DNA of 8,716 bases from contig CAIKXW010000073.1 of NCBI GenBank assembly GCA_903831485.1, forward strand, positions 1-8,716, written 5' to 3'. The notes under the pieces were generated by a model, which did not search any database, was not told the origin of the DNA, and saw only the letters and a list, made by a program, of their open reading frames with translations. Positions 1-6,642 of this stretch are shown one piece after another (the stretch's first letter is position 1; each line of letters begins with the position of its first letter). The stretch is from an uncultured Alphaproteobacteria bacterium (GTDB lineage Bacteria; Pseudomonadota; Alphaproteobacteria; Caulobacterales; Hyphomonadaceae). Made by a program: the position numbers and the translations under genes.

Positions 1-294
1 CGACGGATGCTCGCGGCGGCTCTTGGCCTGTCGCCGCGCGCGGTGGGCGTCGTCGTTCGTACGCTCGAGCAGCGCAAGATCGCACGGTTCGGCCACAACC
101 GGCTCGTCATCCTGCGCGAGGACGTCCTTCGCAAGCTTGCCTGCTTCACGCCGCCCGCCTTCTCTGAAAAACCGGGGCGCCGACTCATCAGCGACATCGA
201 GGCAAGCGACATGGCGCTTCAGCACGCGCCGTGGATTGATGCCTCCGAGCTGCGCGCATCCCGATCTAGCGGGGCCAGCCTGCGCCGTGGCTAA
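1..294 (+). CDS. Crp/Fnr-family transcriptional regulator, C-terminal part (5' end outside window)
   Basis: The frame is open from the first base, so the gene starts upstream of the window. Only the last 97 residues are visible. The first ~45 residues read as the winged-helix DNA-binding domain of Crp/Fnr regulators: a helix-turn-helix around LAAALGLSPRAVGVVVRTLE, then a wing (IARFGHNRLVILRED) and the usual terminal LRKLA helix. The cyclic-nucleotide-binding or effector domain would lie upstream and cannot be assessed. About 50 residues follow LRKLA with no recognisable motif, a longer tail than most family members have, so the natural stop may have been lost or the tail may be lineage-specific. 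The last 29 bases overlap the convergent MORN/DUF1801 gene. The wing pattern makes Crp/Fnr more likely than MarR or GntR; the target genes are unknown. Confidence 0.72.
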   Translation, partial: RRMLAAALGLSPRAVGVVVRTLEQRKIARFGHNRLVILREDVLRKLACFTPPAFSEKPGRRLISDIEASDMALQHAPWIDASELRASRSSGASLRRG

Positions 295-940
295 ACTGGG
301 CGATCCACGCCTTCACGATCGCCTTCAGCGCCAGAAGGTTTGCCCTGGCTTGTGCGCCTGCGCCGAGCGTCGCCATTGCCCGGTCCTTCCCAAGCCATTC
401 CAGCAGGCCCTTCGCGTCCTTGATCGCGCTGGCCGTCTTGCCCGGCCTCGCGCCGAGATGAAGGACAAGTTGCACGCTGTCGCGCGAGTGCAGGTTGACC
501 GTGGCGAACCATTCCGTGGTCCGGAACGACAGCGAGTTCCATTTCACGCCATCGACGATGGACGTGTCGACGCTCAGGATCGCCTTGCGAACCAGTTCGA
601 TATCCGTCTTGAGGGGATGATCGAGACCGGCCATCAGTTCATCGGCCGATGGCTCCGCTTTCTTCCTGCCAACCGGTCCGGCAGCCTTCGCGGGCGCTCT
701 TTTCTTCGCTGCCGCTGGAGCAGCCCCCTTCATGCGTGTGACCTTGTAGACCTTTCCGGCCTTGTCGTAGGTCGTCCACTCGCCGCACTGCTCGCCCCGG
801 CAGAAATGGCCCGAGCGCATGATGACGCCATCCTTCCGGAACCACTCCCAGTAGCCGTGTGTCTGGCCGTCCAGCGTCTGGCCTTTCGCCCAGACGCTGC
901 CGTCCTTGTGGAACTGGGTGTGCGGCTTGGTGCGCGCCAC
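266..940 (-). CDS. MORN-like repeat / DUF1801 fusion protein
   Basis: The product is 224 residues from a GTG start. Residues ~8-67 contain repeated G-x-W/hG-x-W units (KDGSVWAKGQTLDGQTHGYWEWF, then GEQCGEWTTYDKAGKVY at about 49-65) that resemble the MORN-type repeats of the YwqK antitoxin-like family. Residues ~71-98 are an Ala/Lys/Pro linker. Residues ~100-217 match DUF1801 (YdhG-like): VDGVKWNSLSF at 129-139, EWFATVNLH, VQLVLHLGA, then a C-terminal helix ending KAIVKAWIAQF. DUF1801 includes the Bacillus Fra iron-chaperone fold, but a role here is not established. The start lies one base after the acyl-CoA dehydrogenase stop (TGA G GTG), which suggests translational coupling as last gene of a leftward operon. 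The Shine-Dalgarno is weak. The 3' end overlaps the convergent regulator gene. The coding call is firm; the function is unknown. Confidence 0.82.
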   Translation of the reverse strand: MARTKPHTQFHKDGSVWAKGQTLDGQTHGYWEWFRKDGVIMRSGHFCRGEQCGEWTTYDKAGKVYKVTRMKGAAPAAAKKRAPAKAAGPVGRKKAEPSADELMAGLDHPLKTDIELVRKAILSVDTSIVDGVKWNSLSFRTTEWFATVNLHSRDSVQLVLHLGARPGKTASAIKDAKGLLEWLGKDRAMATLGAGAQARANLLALKAIVKAWIAQFSHGAGWPR

Positions 941-941
941 C

Positions 942-2162
942 TCAACCAGCCAGGATCATCTGCGCCATGATGTTGCGCTGGATCTCGTTGGAGCCGGCGT
1001 AGATCGAGGTCTTGCGGTTGTTGAAGTACGAGCCCGCCGACGTGATCAGATGCTCCGGCGCCGGCAGCGGCTCGTTCGAGCGCCCTTCAAGATGCGCGTA
1101 GGTATCCTGCACGAAGGGGCTGCCGTAGACGCCGGCGGCTTCGAGCACGATCTCAGTCACCTTCTGGCCGATTTCCGAGCCGCGTGTCTTCATCAGCGAC
1201 GACATGGCGCCGACCGATTGGCCGGACGACAGCTTGTCGAAGATACGCCGCTCCGTTGCGTCCAGCGCCTCGATCTGGATTTCGAGGTCGGCGAGCTTGC
1301 GCGCGAAGTCCGGATCATCGATCAGCGGCCGGCCGCCTGACGTCTCGACCTTCGCGATCTCGCGCGCCTTGCGCACGGCATTGCGATTGCTGGGGGCATA
1401 GGCCGAGCCACGCTCGAAGGTGAGAAGGTATTTGGCGCAGGTCCAGCCTTCACCCTCCTTGCCGATCAGGTTGTCGGCCGGGACTTTCACATTGTCGAAG
1501 AAGACGGAGTTGATCTCCTGGTCGCCTGTCGGCGTGTCATCCAGCGTGTTGATCGGGGTGATGCTGATACCCGGTGACTTCATGTCGACGAGGATGAAGG
1601 AAATGCCGTTCTGCTTCTTCTCTTCCTTCGATGTGCGGACGAGGCAGAAGATCCAGTCGGCCCATTGCGCATGGGTGGTCCACGTCTTGGAGCCATTGAG
1701 GATGTAGTGGTCCCCCTCGCGCTTTGCAGACATCTGCAGGCTGGCGAGGTCCGAGCCTGAGCCCGGCTCGGAATAGCCCTGGCACCACCAGACTTCCGAG
1801 TTTCGGATCGGCGGCAAGAATTTCTTCTTCTGCTCGTCCGTGCCGAACTTCATGATCACGGGCGCGCACATGCGCACGCCCATCGAACTCATGCGCGGCG
1901 CGCCGGCGAGCGCCATCTCCATCTCGTAGATGTATTTCTGTGCCTGGTTCCAGCCGGGGCCGCCGTGCTCCACCGGTCAGTTGGTGACAAGCCAGCCCTT
2001 GTCCGCCAGCTTCTTGTGCCAGGCCTTCTGGTTCGCCTCGTCCAGCGACCCATTCTTGGTGAGCGCCATCCGCTTCTTCAGATCGTCCGTGTAGTTCTCG
2101 GCGATCCAGGCGCGGACTTCGTCGCGGAACTTCAGTTCCTCGGTCGTGAATTCAAGATCCAT
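942..2162 (-). pseudogene. Acyl-CoA dehydrogenase interrupted by one in-frame TGA
   Basis: This FAD flavoenzyme family introduces the alpha,beta double bond in acyl-CoA thioesters. The frame spans 406 codons, normal for the family, and is in one phase throughout. Residues 1-61 form the N-terminal helical domain (start MDLEFTTEELKFRDEVRAW). Codon 62 is TGA. Residues 63-406 hold the rest: HGGPGW after the stop, WCQGYSEPGSGSD (~126-138, flavin and substrate region), KTWTTHAQWAD, FERG (~249-252), and the C-terminal IYAGSNEIQRNI (~387-398). The usual C-terminal catalytic Glu (YEGT type) is replaced by YAGS, common in this subfamily; Glu250 of FERG may be the base (inference). The ATG at 2162 has a GGGTGAG-like ribosome site. 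It lies 18 bp after the ABM gene. Apart from the TGA the gene shows no decay, so it may be recently inactivated, read through, restarted at the GTG at 1973 (343 residues), or a sequencing error. Confidence 0.85.
1977..1979 (-). other. In-frame TGA at a conserved Trp position of the acyl-CoA dehydrogenase
   Basis: The minus strand reads GTC ACC AAC TGA CCG GTG GAG CAC. The family consensus here is N/x-W-P-x-E-x-GG, so a TGG-to-TGA transition explains it. The stop is followed by C, a context known to be comparatively leaky. A GTG lies four bases after the end of the TGA and could allow restart. Nearby genes end in TGA, so the codon is a normal stop in this genome. Confidence 0.85.
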
Positions 2163-2180
2163 ATCAACTCACCCAATCGT

Positions 2181-2471
2181 TCAGCTTACTTTGTCCATGC
2201 GCGTGACTGTCGGCGCACCGTCCAGGAACGGGCCCAAGGCGCGACCGAGGCGTTTGAAGTGCTCGTACCCGCGATGCGCCTCGACGGCTGCGGCGTCCTT
2301 GTACTGTTCCATGAAGATGTACTTGGTCGAGGAGTCGCGGACCTTGAACAGCCTGTAGAAAAGGACGCCCTCCTCGTTGGCGTTGACCGCCGCTTCCAGT
2401 TCGAGCGCCACCTTCTCGAACTCCGCCTGCGAGCCTTCTTTCACCGTCAGTTCCGCCACAGCGCCGATCAT
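2181..2471 (-). CDS. ABM-domain (antibiotic biosynthesis monooxygenase-like) protein
   Basis: This is a 96-residue protein with the small alpha/beta dimeric ferredoxin-like ABM fold. An N-terminal strand (MIGAVAELTVKEG) is followed by a long helix (~15-31), strands YRLFKV and KYIFMEQY (~39-57), the family-typical E-x-Y-x-D-x-A-A-x-x-A-H block (55-66) and a second helix with His71. Family members include quinol and heme-degrading monooxygenases as well as many uncharacterised proteins; no cofactor-binding signature separates these here. The second ATG (2471) is chosen over the one at 2477 because GGAGG directly abuts the first ATG but lies six bases before the second. It appears to be first gene of the leftward operon with the acyl-CoA dehydrogenase (18 bp gap), and it diverges from the SnoaL-like gene. 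Confidence 0.83.
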   Translation of the reverse strand: MIGAVAELTVKEGSQAEFEKVALELEAAVNANEEGVLFYRLFKVRDSSTKYIFMEQYKDAAAVEAHRGYEHFKRLGRALGPFLDGAPTVTRMDKVS

Positions 2472-2477
2472 CCGCAT

Positions 2478-2482
2478 CCTCC
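2478..2482 (-). promoter_or_regulatory. Ribosome binding site deciding the ABM gene start
   Basis: A perfect GGAGG on the minus strand touches the ATG at 2477 with no spacer but is six bases from the ATG at 2471. Normal spacing therefore favours the downstream ATG. Confidence 0.75.
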
Positions 2483-2494
2483 AAATTTTCGGGC

Positions 2495-2523
2495 TAGAAT
2501 AGGGGTTACGGCGCGCTTGTCAT
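2495..2523. promoter_or_regulatory. Candidate divergent promoter with overlapping -10 elements
   Basis: The 88 bp between the ABM and SnoaL-like starts contains GCTAGAATAG. Rightward, GCTAGAAT (2493-2500) matches the Caulobacter-type -10 consensus GCTANAWC at all but the last base, and TAGAAT is 5/6 to TATAAT; no good rightward -35 is visible. Leftward, TATTCT (2496-2501) lies 16 bp downstream of ATGACA (2518-2523, 5/6 to TTGACA). The two -10 boxes share five bases. This is a sequence match only; no transcription start data are available. Confidence 0.4.
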
Positions 2524-2548
2524 CTGCCAGCTTGACCGGACTTTGCGC

Positions 2549-2553
2549 GAGGG
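2549..2553 (+). promoter_or_regulatory. Ribosome binding site of the SnoaL-like gene
   Basis: GAGGG lies six bases before the ATG at 2560. It supports that start over the internal ATG at 2608. Confidence 0.6.
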
Positions 2554-2559
2554 CTTCGC

Positions 2560-2994
2560 ATGACCGCCGACCTTGGCGCACGCCGTATCGAGACCGTGAA
2601 GCGCCATATGGCGCTGGAGATCACCCATGAATGGGACGAGGTGATCGCGACCTTCGAACAACCCCGCTATGAACTCTACGGCTCAGGCGTCGTATTTGAT
2701 GGCGAAGAGGCCGTACGCAGCTATTTCGCGGCCTCGCGGAAGCCCTTCCCGGACCAGGGCAATGAGATCATCGCGATCGCTCACGCGGACGAGACCGTGC
2801 TTGTCGAGTTCTGGCTTACGGGCACGCATCTCGGTCCGCTGCGCGTCGGCGACAAGATCGTGCCGCCGACGGGCAAGGCGTTCAAGGTGCGGATGGCCAC
2901 CACGTTCGAGTTCGGGCCGGGCTCGGACAAGATCGTCTGCGAGCGGCCCTATTTCGATCAGGGCATGGTCCTGCGCGCGATTGGACTGGCCTGA
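2560..2994 (+). CDS. SnoaL-like / NTF2-fold protein
   Basis: This 144-residue protein has the layout of the NTF2/SnoaL alpha+beta cone fold. An N-terminal helix (~5-31, HMALEITHEWDEVIATFEQ) is followed by a short strand with YELYGSG, the characteristic FDGEEAVRSYFAAS segment (~46-59), then strands IIAIAHADETVLVEFWLTGTH (~70-90), a PPTGKAF turn typical of ester-cyclase and SnoaL-type proteins, MATTFEFG, and the closing RPYFDQGMVLRAIGLA. Members include polyketide cyclases, dehydratases, isomerases and many proteins of unknown activity, so no reaction is assigned. It is transcribed away from the ABM/acyl-CoA dehydrogenase operon and may share its control region. Its stop is three bases from the stop of the convergent secreted-protein gene, leaving no room for an intergenic terminator. 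Confidence 0.82.
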   Translation: MTADLGARRIETVKRHMALEITHEWDEVIATFEQPRYELYGSGVVFDGEEAVRSYFAASRKPFPDQGNEIIAIAHADETVLVEFWLTGTHLGPLRVGDKIVPPTGKAFKVRMATTFEFGPGSDKIVCERPYFDQGMVLRAIGLA

Positions 2995-2997
2995 CCC

Positions 2998-4008
2998 TTA
3001 CTCGCTCTCTTCCGCATAGTTCACGAGGCCAACCTTCTCGTTCTCGCGAGCACCAGCGAGGATACCCGGCAGCGCATGATTGCCTTCGTGGCAGGCGTAC
3101 TCGTAGGCGGGCTGCGCCGACTTGTTGAAGATCATCTCGGCACGCCAGGGCTGCGAGAACAACTTGGGATCGTTCACCGTGAACTCGTAGAGGAGTTCCG
3201 AGTCGCTGATACGGGTAAACTTCTCGGTCACCTTGGCGTCGGGCGAGAGCAGGTAGCTGGCAGAGAAGAATGTGCGCAGGCTCTCGCCGGGATGGAAGTT
3301 CGTCGTCTCGACGACGAGCGTATCGCCCTCCCACTTGCCTTTGGAGCGACCGAGCCACTGGTAGACATCCAGCTTCGCGTCACCGAGCGGGATGATCCGC
3401 GCGTCGTGGTTCATCTCGACATTGATGAGCACGTTCTCGGGCGTCTGCACGAACTGGTAGGTGTTGTTGTACATCACGTTGATCATCGGCGGGCCGCCAG
3501 TGGAGCCGAAGCCTACGAGGCAGCGTTCCGCCATCGGGCGCGACTCCGGACCATCAAACGTGTTTCGCACGAAGTGCAGGCCATCGTCGAAGGCTTTCCT
3601 GCCGGAGGCCGTGTAGGGAATTTTTCCGTTCGGCGGATCGACGATCCAGGACGAGCGCTTCTCTCCGTTGATGGTCGCGTAGTGCAGGCCGGCGTCGACA
3701 TAGGCATTGTTGTAGCCGCCGACATCCTGGCCTTTTTTCGGAGCGCCTGAGTTGGGATCGGTCGGCGCGTCGGCGCGGATGTTTGCGGCGAGGCGGCCGG
3801 CTTCAAGCTTCGCGGCCTGGTCGGCCGGGATCAACAGATCCTTGAACTGTCCTGAACGCTCGAGGCTGGTCAGCGAGGTGTTGGTCCAGAAGCCCTGAAA
3901 GTCGGGGCGACCGTCAGCGGTACGCGGTGCGGTGTAGGTCGTCTGCGCGAATGCGGGAGCGGCGCACGCAAGGGCGAGGATTGCCAGCCCGGCCAGATGT
4001 TTGCGCAT
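2998..4008 (-). CDS. Secreted protein of unknown function with C-terminal CHEGN motif
   Basis: The product is 336 residues with a clear Sec signal peptide: MRKH, a hydrophobic core (~5-17) and an AFA cleavage site before QTT (about residue 21/22). It is therefore probably periplasmic; the Cys in the core does not form a proper lipobox. The ATG at 4008 is preferred over an in-frame start at 4059 because CGGGAGAG lies just upstream and the signal peptide begins there. The rest resembles a widespread uncharacterised family: RTADGRPDFQGFWTN (29-43), ERCL (161-164), YQFVQTPENVLINVEMNHD (184-202), GKWEGDTLVVETTNF (224-238), beta-rich TEKFTRISDSELLYEFTVNDP (261-281) and YEYACHEGNHALPGIL (302-317). 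It has no known enzymatic motif. It is last in the leftward series after the crotonase gene, which suggests a role linked to a catabolic substrate, but this is inference. Confidence 0.8.
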   Translation of the reverse strand: MRKHLAGLAILALACAAPAFAQTTYTAPRTADGRPDFQGFWTNTSLTSLERSGQFKDLLIPADQAAKLEAGRLAANIRADAPTDPNSGAPKKGQDVGGYNNAYVDAGLHYATINGEKRSSWIVDPPNGKIPYTASGRKAFDDGLHFVRNTFDGPESRPMAERCLVGFGSTGGPPMINVMYNNTYQFVQTPENVLINVEMNHDARIIPLGDAKLDVYQWLGRSKGKWEGDTLVVETTNFHPGESLRTFFSASYLLSPDAKVTEKFTRISDSELLYEFTVNDPKLFSQPWRAEMIFNKSAQPAYEYACHEGNHALPGILAGARENEKVGLVNYAEESE

Positions 4009-4043
4009 GAGTCTCTCCCGTGGACGTTTTTTGTCTTTCGACT

Positions 4044-4072
4044 TACCTAGCGATATCACAGCCGGACGCCAA
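4044..4072 (-). promoter_or_regulatory. Possible Caulobacter-type promoter for the secreted-protein gene
   Basis: In the 75 bp gap upstream of 4008 the minus strand carries TTGGCGT (4072-4066) and, 14 bp on, GCTAGGTA (4051-4044). This resembles the alphaproteobacterial TTGACGS-N10-14-GCTANAWC arrangement, with two mismatches in each half. It would let this gene be transcribed separately from the upstream genes. The evidence is weak. Confidence 0.28.
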
Positions 4073-4083
4073 GCGAGCCGAGA

Positions 4084-4542
4084 TCACCTGATCTTGAGAG
4101 GCGCTTTCCGTCGCGCCTTCCGAAACTCAACGACAACCACGTTCGACTCCGCCTTCCGGGCGGCCGCCTTCTTGCCTGACTTGACCCTGCGCATGACGAA
4201 TCCGCCCGTGAGATTCTGGCCGATCAGGCTCCAGTCTCCCTCGATCACATCGAGTTCGGCGTTCGCAGCTCCGGTGTAGGCGATGGGTACAAGGCCCAGA
4301 TGGGCTTGCCCGTCATAGACCTTCGAGAACGTCACCTCCGGACCCTGGCGCGTGCCTGACAGGGTGGCGGAAAGCTCCGCGACGGGCGCGAGCCAGTTCG
4401 GCGCGGGCTCAAGTGTCGCACCAGTAAGGGACCCCAGCGACTCGGCTAGCGTGGCTGCGAAGCGCGTGCGGGCGCCGTCGCTGTACCAGTATTCTCCGGA
4501 CCAGACGCCTGTGAGGGTCGATGCTTGATCCGGCTCGCTCAT
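4084..4542 (-). CDS. Small beta-rich protein of unknown function
   Basis: I do not recognise this 152-residue protein. It has no signal peptide or membrane segment. The sequence alternates short strand-like segments: LTGVWSGEYWYSDG (~10-23), RFAATLAE, LTGATLEP, AELSATLSG (~55-63), EVTFSKVYDG, GLVPIAYTG (~83-91), AELDVIEGDWSLIG (95-108) and LTGGFVMRRV (111-120). The G-x-W-x-G-x-Y opening and repeated G-x-W/strand pattern suggest a lipocalin- or avidin-like beta barrel, but that is only a guess from the pattern. The C-terminus (121-152) is strongly basic with many Lys and Arg. The ATG at 4542 lies 18 bp after the crotonase stop, preceded by AGGCGAGG, so co-transcription with the crotonase is likely. 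Confidence 0.7.
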   Translation of the reverse strand: MSEPDQASTLTGVWSGEYWYSDGARTRFAATLAESLGSLTGATLEPAPNWLAPVAELSATLSGTRQGPEVTFSKVYDGQAHLGLVPIAYTGAANAELDVIEGDWSLIGQNLTGGFVMRRVKSGKKAAARKAESNVVVVEFRKARRKAPLKIR

Positions 4543-4560
4543 GCCTCGCCTGCAGGTGTG

Positions 4561-5352
4561 CTATTCGCCCTTGAACACGGGCTCGCGCTTTTCGAGGATC
4601 GCGGCGACGCCTTCCTCGTGGTCCTTGGTGTGGTGCATCAGGCCCTGGGCGGCGGCCGACATTTCCATGATCGTGTCGTAGTTGGCTTGCGTGCCGTTGC
4701 GCAGCAGCTGCTTGGCGATCCGCAGCGCCTGCGGCGGTTGTTTCGCGATCGACTCGGCGAGCGCCATTGCCTCGCCCATCAGCTGGTCGCCCGGAACGAC
4801 TTTCGAGACGAGGCCCCATTCCAGCGCGGTCCGCGCGTCGATGACATTGCCGGTGAAGAGCAACTCGCAGGCGCGGCTCATGCCGATCACGCGGGGCAGC
4901 AGCCAGGCCCCTCCATCGCCCGGGATGAGGCCGATCTTCAGGAAGGTTACGCCATAGCGCGCATTGTCTGACGAAATACGGATGTCCGCCATGCAGGCCA
5001 CATCGCAGCCGAGGCCGATGGCCGCGCCGTTCACAGCGGCGATCAGCGGGATTTCGAGATTGTAGAGCGCCTTCACGATCATGTGGACGCCGTTCTTGTA
5101 GTTGTCGCGCACCTCGGCCGGGTTGCCGGCGAAGGACCCGATCCGGTCACGCATCGCCTTCACATTGCCGCCCGCGGAGAAGCCCTTGCCTGCGCCGGTC
5201 AGGATCGCGCAACGGATCGTGTGATCCTTGTTGATCTGCGCACAGGCATCCCGCACAGCCTCGCCATCGCCCGGCTCGCCCAGCGCGTTCATGGCGTCCG
5301 GGCGGTTCAGCGTCAGGATTGCGATGGCGCCTTTTTTCTCGAGCGTGATCAT
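4561..5352 (-). CDS. Enoyl-CoA hydratase/isomerase (crotonase) family protein
   Basis: The product is 263 residues, standard for crotonases, which act on CoA thioesters in the cytoplasm. Family landmarks are LNRPDAMNAL (15-24), the oxyanion-hole segment FSAGGNVKAM (58-67), the second oxyanion segment NGAAIGLGCDVACMADIRI (108-126), GLIPGDGG (141-148), the EWGLVSKVVP block (178-187) and a C-terminal helix with EGVAAILEKREPVF. The two Glu residues of classic enoyl-CoA hydratases (rat Glu144 and Glu164) align to Asp117 and Phe137. Plain hydratase activity is therefore doubtful and an isomerase or other crotonase reaction is possible. Asp146 in PGDGG is another acidic candidate. The start has AGGA eight bases upstream. 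It lies 70 bp after the CoA transferase and 18 bp before the small beta-rich gene, so it is probably part of one leftward operon on an acyl-CoA pathway. Confidence 0.9.
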   Translation of the reverse strand: MITLEKKGAIAILTLNRPDAMNALGEPGDGEAVRDACAQINKDHTIRCAILTGAGKGFSAGGNVKAMRDRIGSFAGNPAEVRDNYKNGVHMIVKALYNLEIPLIAAVNGAAIGLGCDVACMADIRISSDNARYGVTFLKIGLIPGDGGAWLLPRVIGMSRACELLFTGNVIDARTALEWGLVSKVVPGDQLMGEAMALAESIAKQPPQALRIAKQLLRNGTQANYDTIMEMSAAAQGLMHHTKDHEEGVAAILEKREPVFKGE

Positions 5353-5422
5353 GGGTGCTTTCCTGCCGTTTCGGTGTTTGCGGAGGGCTTAGCGGGCAAA
5401 TCCCGCGCTGTCATCCGTCGGG

Positions 5423-6631
5423 TCAGGCCACGGCCTTGCTCTCAAGCATCGCAACGATCTCCGCCTCGCCATATCCGAGGCCGGCCAGCACCTCCCGCGT
5501 GTGTTCGCCCAGCTTCGGAGCAGGCCCCTTAGGGCCGTCATCAACGCCCGCGAAGCGCGCCGGAGCTGCAGGAGATGGGAAGCTGCCGACGCCGTCCTTG
5601 CCGGGCGTCTGGACGATGCCGCCTGCTGCGTGAACCTGGGGGTCGACGGCGACGTCGGCGAGGGTCTGGGCGGGGGCCCAGGCGATCTCTTCGGCAGTGA
5701 GACGCGCGGCCATCTCGTCCTTCGTGAAGCGCGCGAAGGCTTCGTCGAACATGGCGGTTATGGCGGCGGCATTGTCGCGACGCGCGTTGCCGTCCTGGAA
5801 GCGCGGGTCGGTATCGATGCCCGGGAGGTCGAAGGCGCGGGCCATGCGCGGCAGGTCGGCCTTGCCGGCGCGGGCGACGATGCAGATCCACGCGTCGTCC
5901 TTGGTGCGGAAGAAGTTGGTGAGCGGGTTGTAGGCTTCGGCGCGCGGGCGCGTGGACGCGATGCGGCCGAAGAACAGCTGGATCGCGAGATCGGTGTGCA
6001 GCGTGTAGAGGCCGGTGCGGAGCAGGCTCACGTCGACGAGCTGGCCCTTGCCCGTCTTCAGCGCCTGGATCAGCGCAGCATTGATGGCGGCGACGGCGGC
6101 GATGCTGGTGGTGTGGTCGCCTGATGCTGTGCGTACCGGGAAGAGTTCGGAGCCTTTCGGCGCGGTGAGGCGCGCGAGGCCGGAGCGGGACCAGAAGCTC
6201 GCGACGTCGAAACCGGGTGCGTTGGCGTCCGGCCCTTCGAGGCCGTAGCCGGTCAGCGCGCAGTAGACGAGCTTCGGGTTGCGCTTGGAGAGAATGTCGT
6301 AGCCGAGGCCCGACCGCTCGATGCCGCCGGGGCGGACATTGGTCAGGAAGACATCGGCCGTGTCAGCGAGCTTGCGGATGACCTCGCGGCCTTCCTCTGT
6401 GCGGGCGTCGACGACAATGGATTTCTTGCCGCGGTTGTCGCTGTCGAAGGCTGGATTGTCGGTCAGGTGCGCCAGGGGGGCGCCCTTTGTGGGGAAGTTG
6501 GAACGTACGGGATCGCCGCCGGGCGGTTCGATCTTTATGACTTCCGCGCCCCAATCAGACAGGATCCCGCCGGCCCCAGGCGCGGCAAAATATGTCGCGT
6601 GTTCAATGACTTTGATGCCTTTAAGGAGCAG
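5423..6631 (-). CDS. CaiB/BaiF (class III) CoA transferase, apparent CTG start
   Basis: The frame gives 402 residues, the usual family length. These enzymes move CoA between carboxylic acids, activating a substrate. The N-terminal region reads LLKGIKVIEHATYFAAPGAG, then DWGAEVIKIEPPGGDPVR (26-43), the nucleotide-proximal DNRGKKSIVVD (65-75), TNVRPGGIERSGLGYD (97-112) and LTGYGLEGP (126-134). Asp172 in ASGDHT aligns with the catalytic Asp that forms the acyl anhydride, and GKGQLVDVSLLR (~194-205) is another family signature. An in-frame TGA at 6647-6649 limits the 5' end. Between it and the conserved LLKGIKVIE there is no ATG, GTG or TTG; CTG at 6631-6629 sits five bases after GGGAGG. A GTG at 6031 exists but would remove half the enzyme, including Asp172. 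It is first gene of the leftward acyl-CoA operon. The substrate is unknown. Confidence 0.88.
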   Translation of the reverse strand: MLLKGIKVIEHATYFAAPGAGGILSDWGAEVIKIEPPGGDPVRSNFPTKGAPLAHLTDNPAFDSDNRGKKSIVVDARTEEGREVIRKLADTADVFLTNVRPGGIERSGLGYDILSKRNPKLVYCALTGYGLEGPDANAPGFDVASFWSRSGLARLTAPKGSELFPVRTASGDHTTSIAAVAAINAALIQALKTGKGQLVDVSLLRTGLYTLHTDLAIQLFFGRIASTRPRAEAYNPLTNFFRTKDDAWICIVARAGKADLPRMARAFDLPGIDTDPRFQDGNARRDNAAAITAMFDEAFARFTKDEMAARLTAEEIAWAPAQTLADVAVDPQVHAAGGIVQTPGKDGVGSFPSPAAPARFAGVDDGPKGPAPKLGEHTREVLAGLGYGEAEIVAMLESKAVA

Positions 6632-6636
6632 AGCAG

Positions 6637-6642
6637 CCTCCC
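6637..6642 (-). promoter_or_regulatory. Strong Shine-Dalgarno before the CTG start of the CoA transferase
   Basis: The minus strand reads GGGAGG, then CTGCT, then CTG CTC CTT AAA GGC. The five-base spacing fits initiation at CTG (6631). This site decides the start in the absence of a standard start codon. Confidence 0.65.

Noticed and set aside
23..970. A 315-codon rightward open frame antisense to the MORN/DUF1801 gene
   Set aside because: Its translation has no family resemblance and is rich in Arg, Ala and Pro, as expected for a shadow frame opposite a GC-rich gene; the opposite strand carries clear domains.
1977..1979. Selenocysteine or a TGA-equals-Trp genetic code as the explanation for the in-frame TGA
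   Set aside because: The position is Trp, not Cys, in relatives, no convincing SECIS-like hairpin was seen just downstream, and other genes here use TGA as their normal stop.
5392..5406. Inverted repeat GCGGG-CAAAT-CCCGC between CoA transferase and crotonase genes, as a terminator
   Set aside because: The stem is only five base pairs with no T-run on either strand, and the genes on both sides look like one operon.
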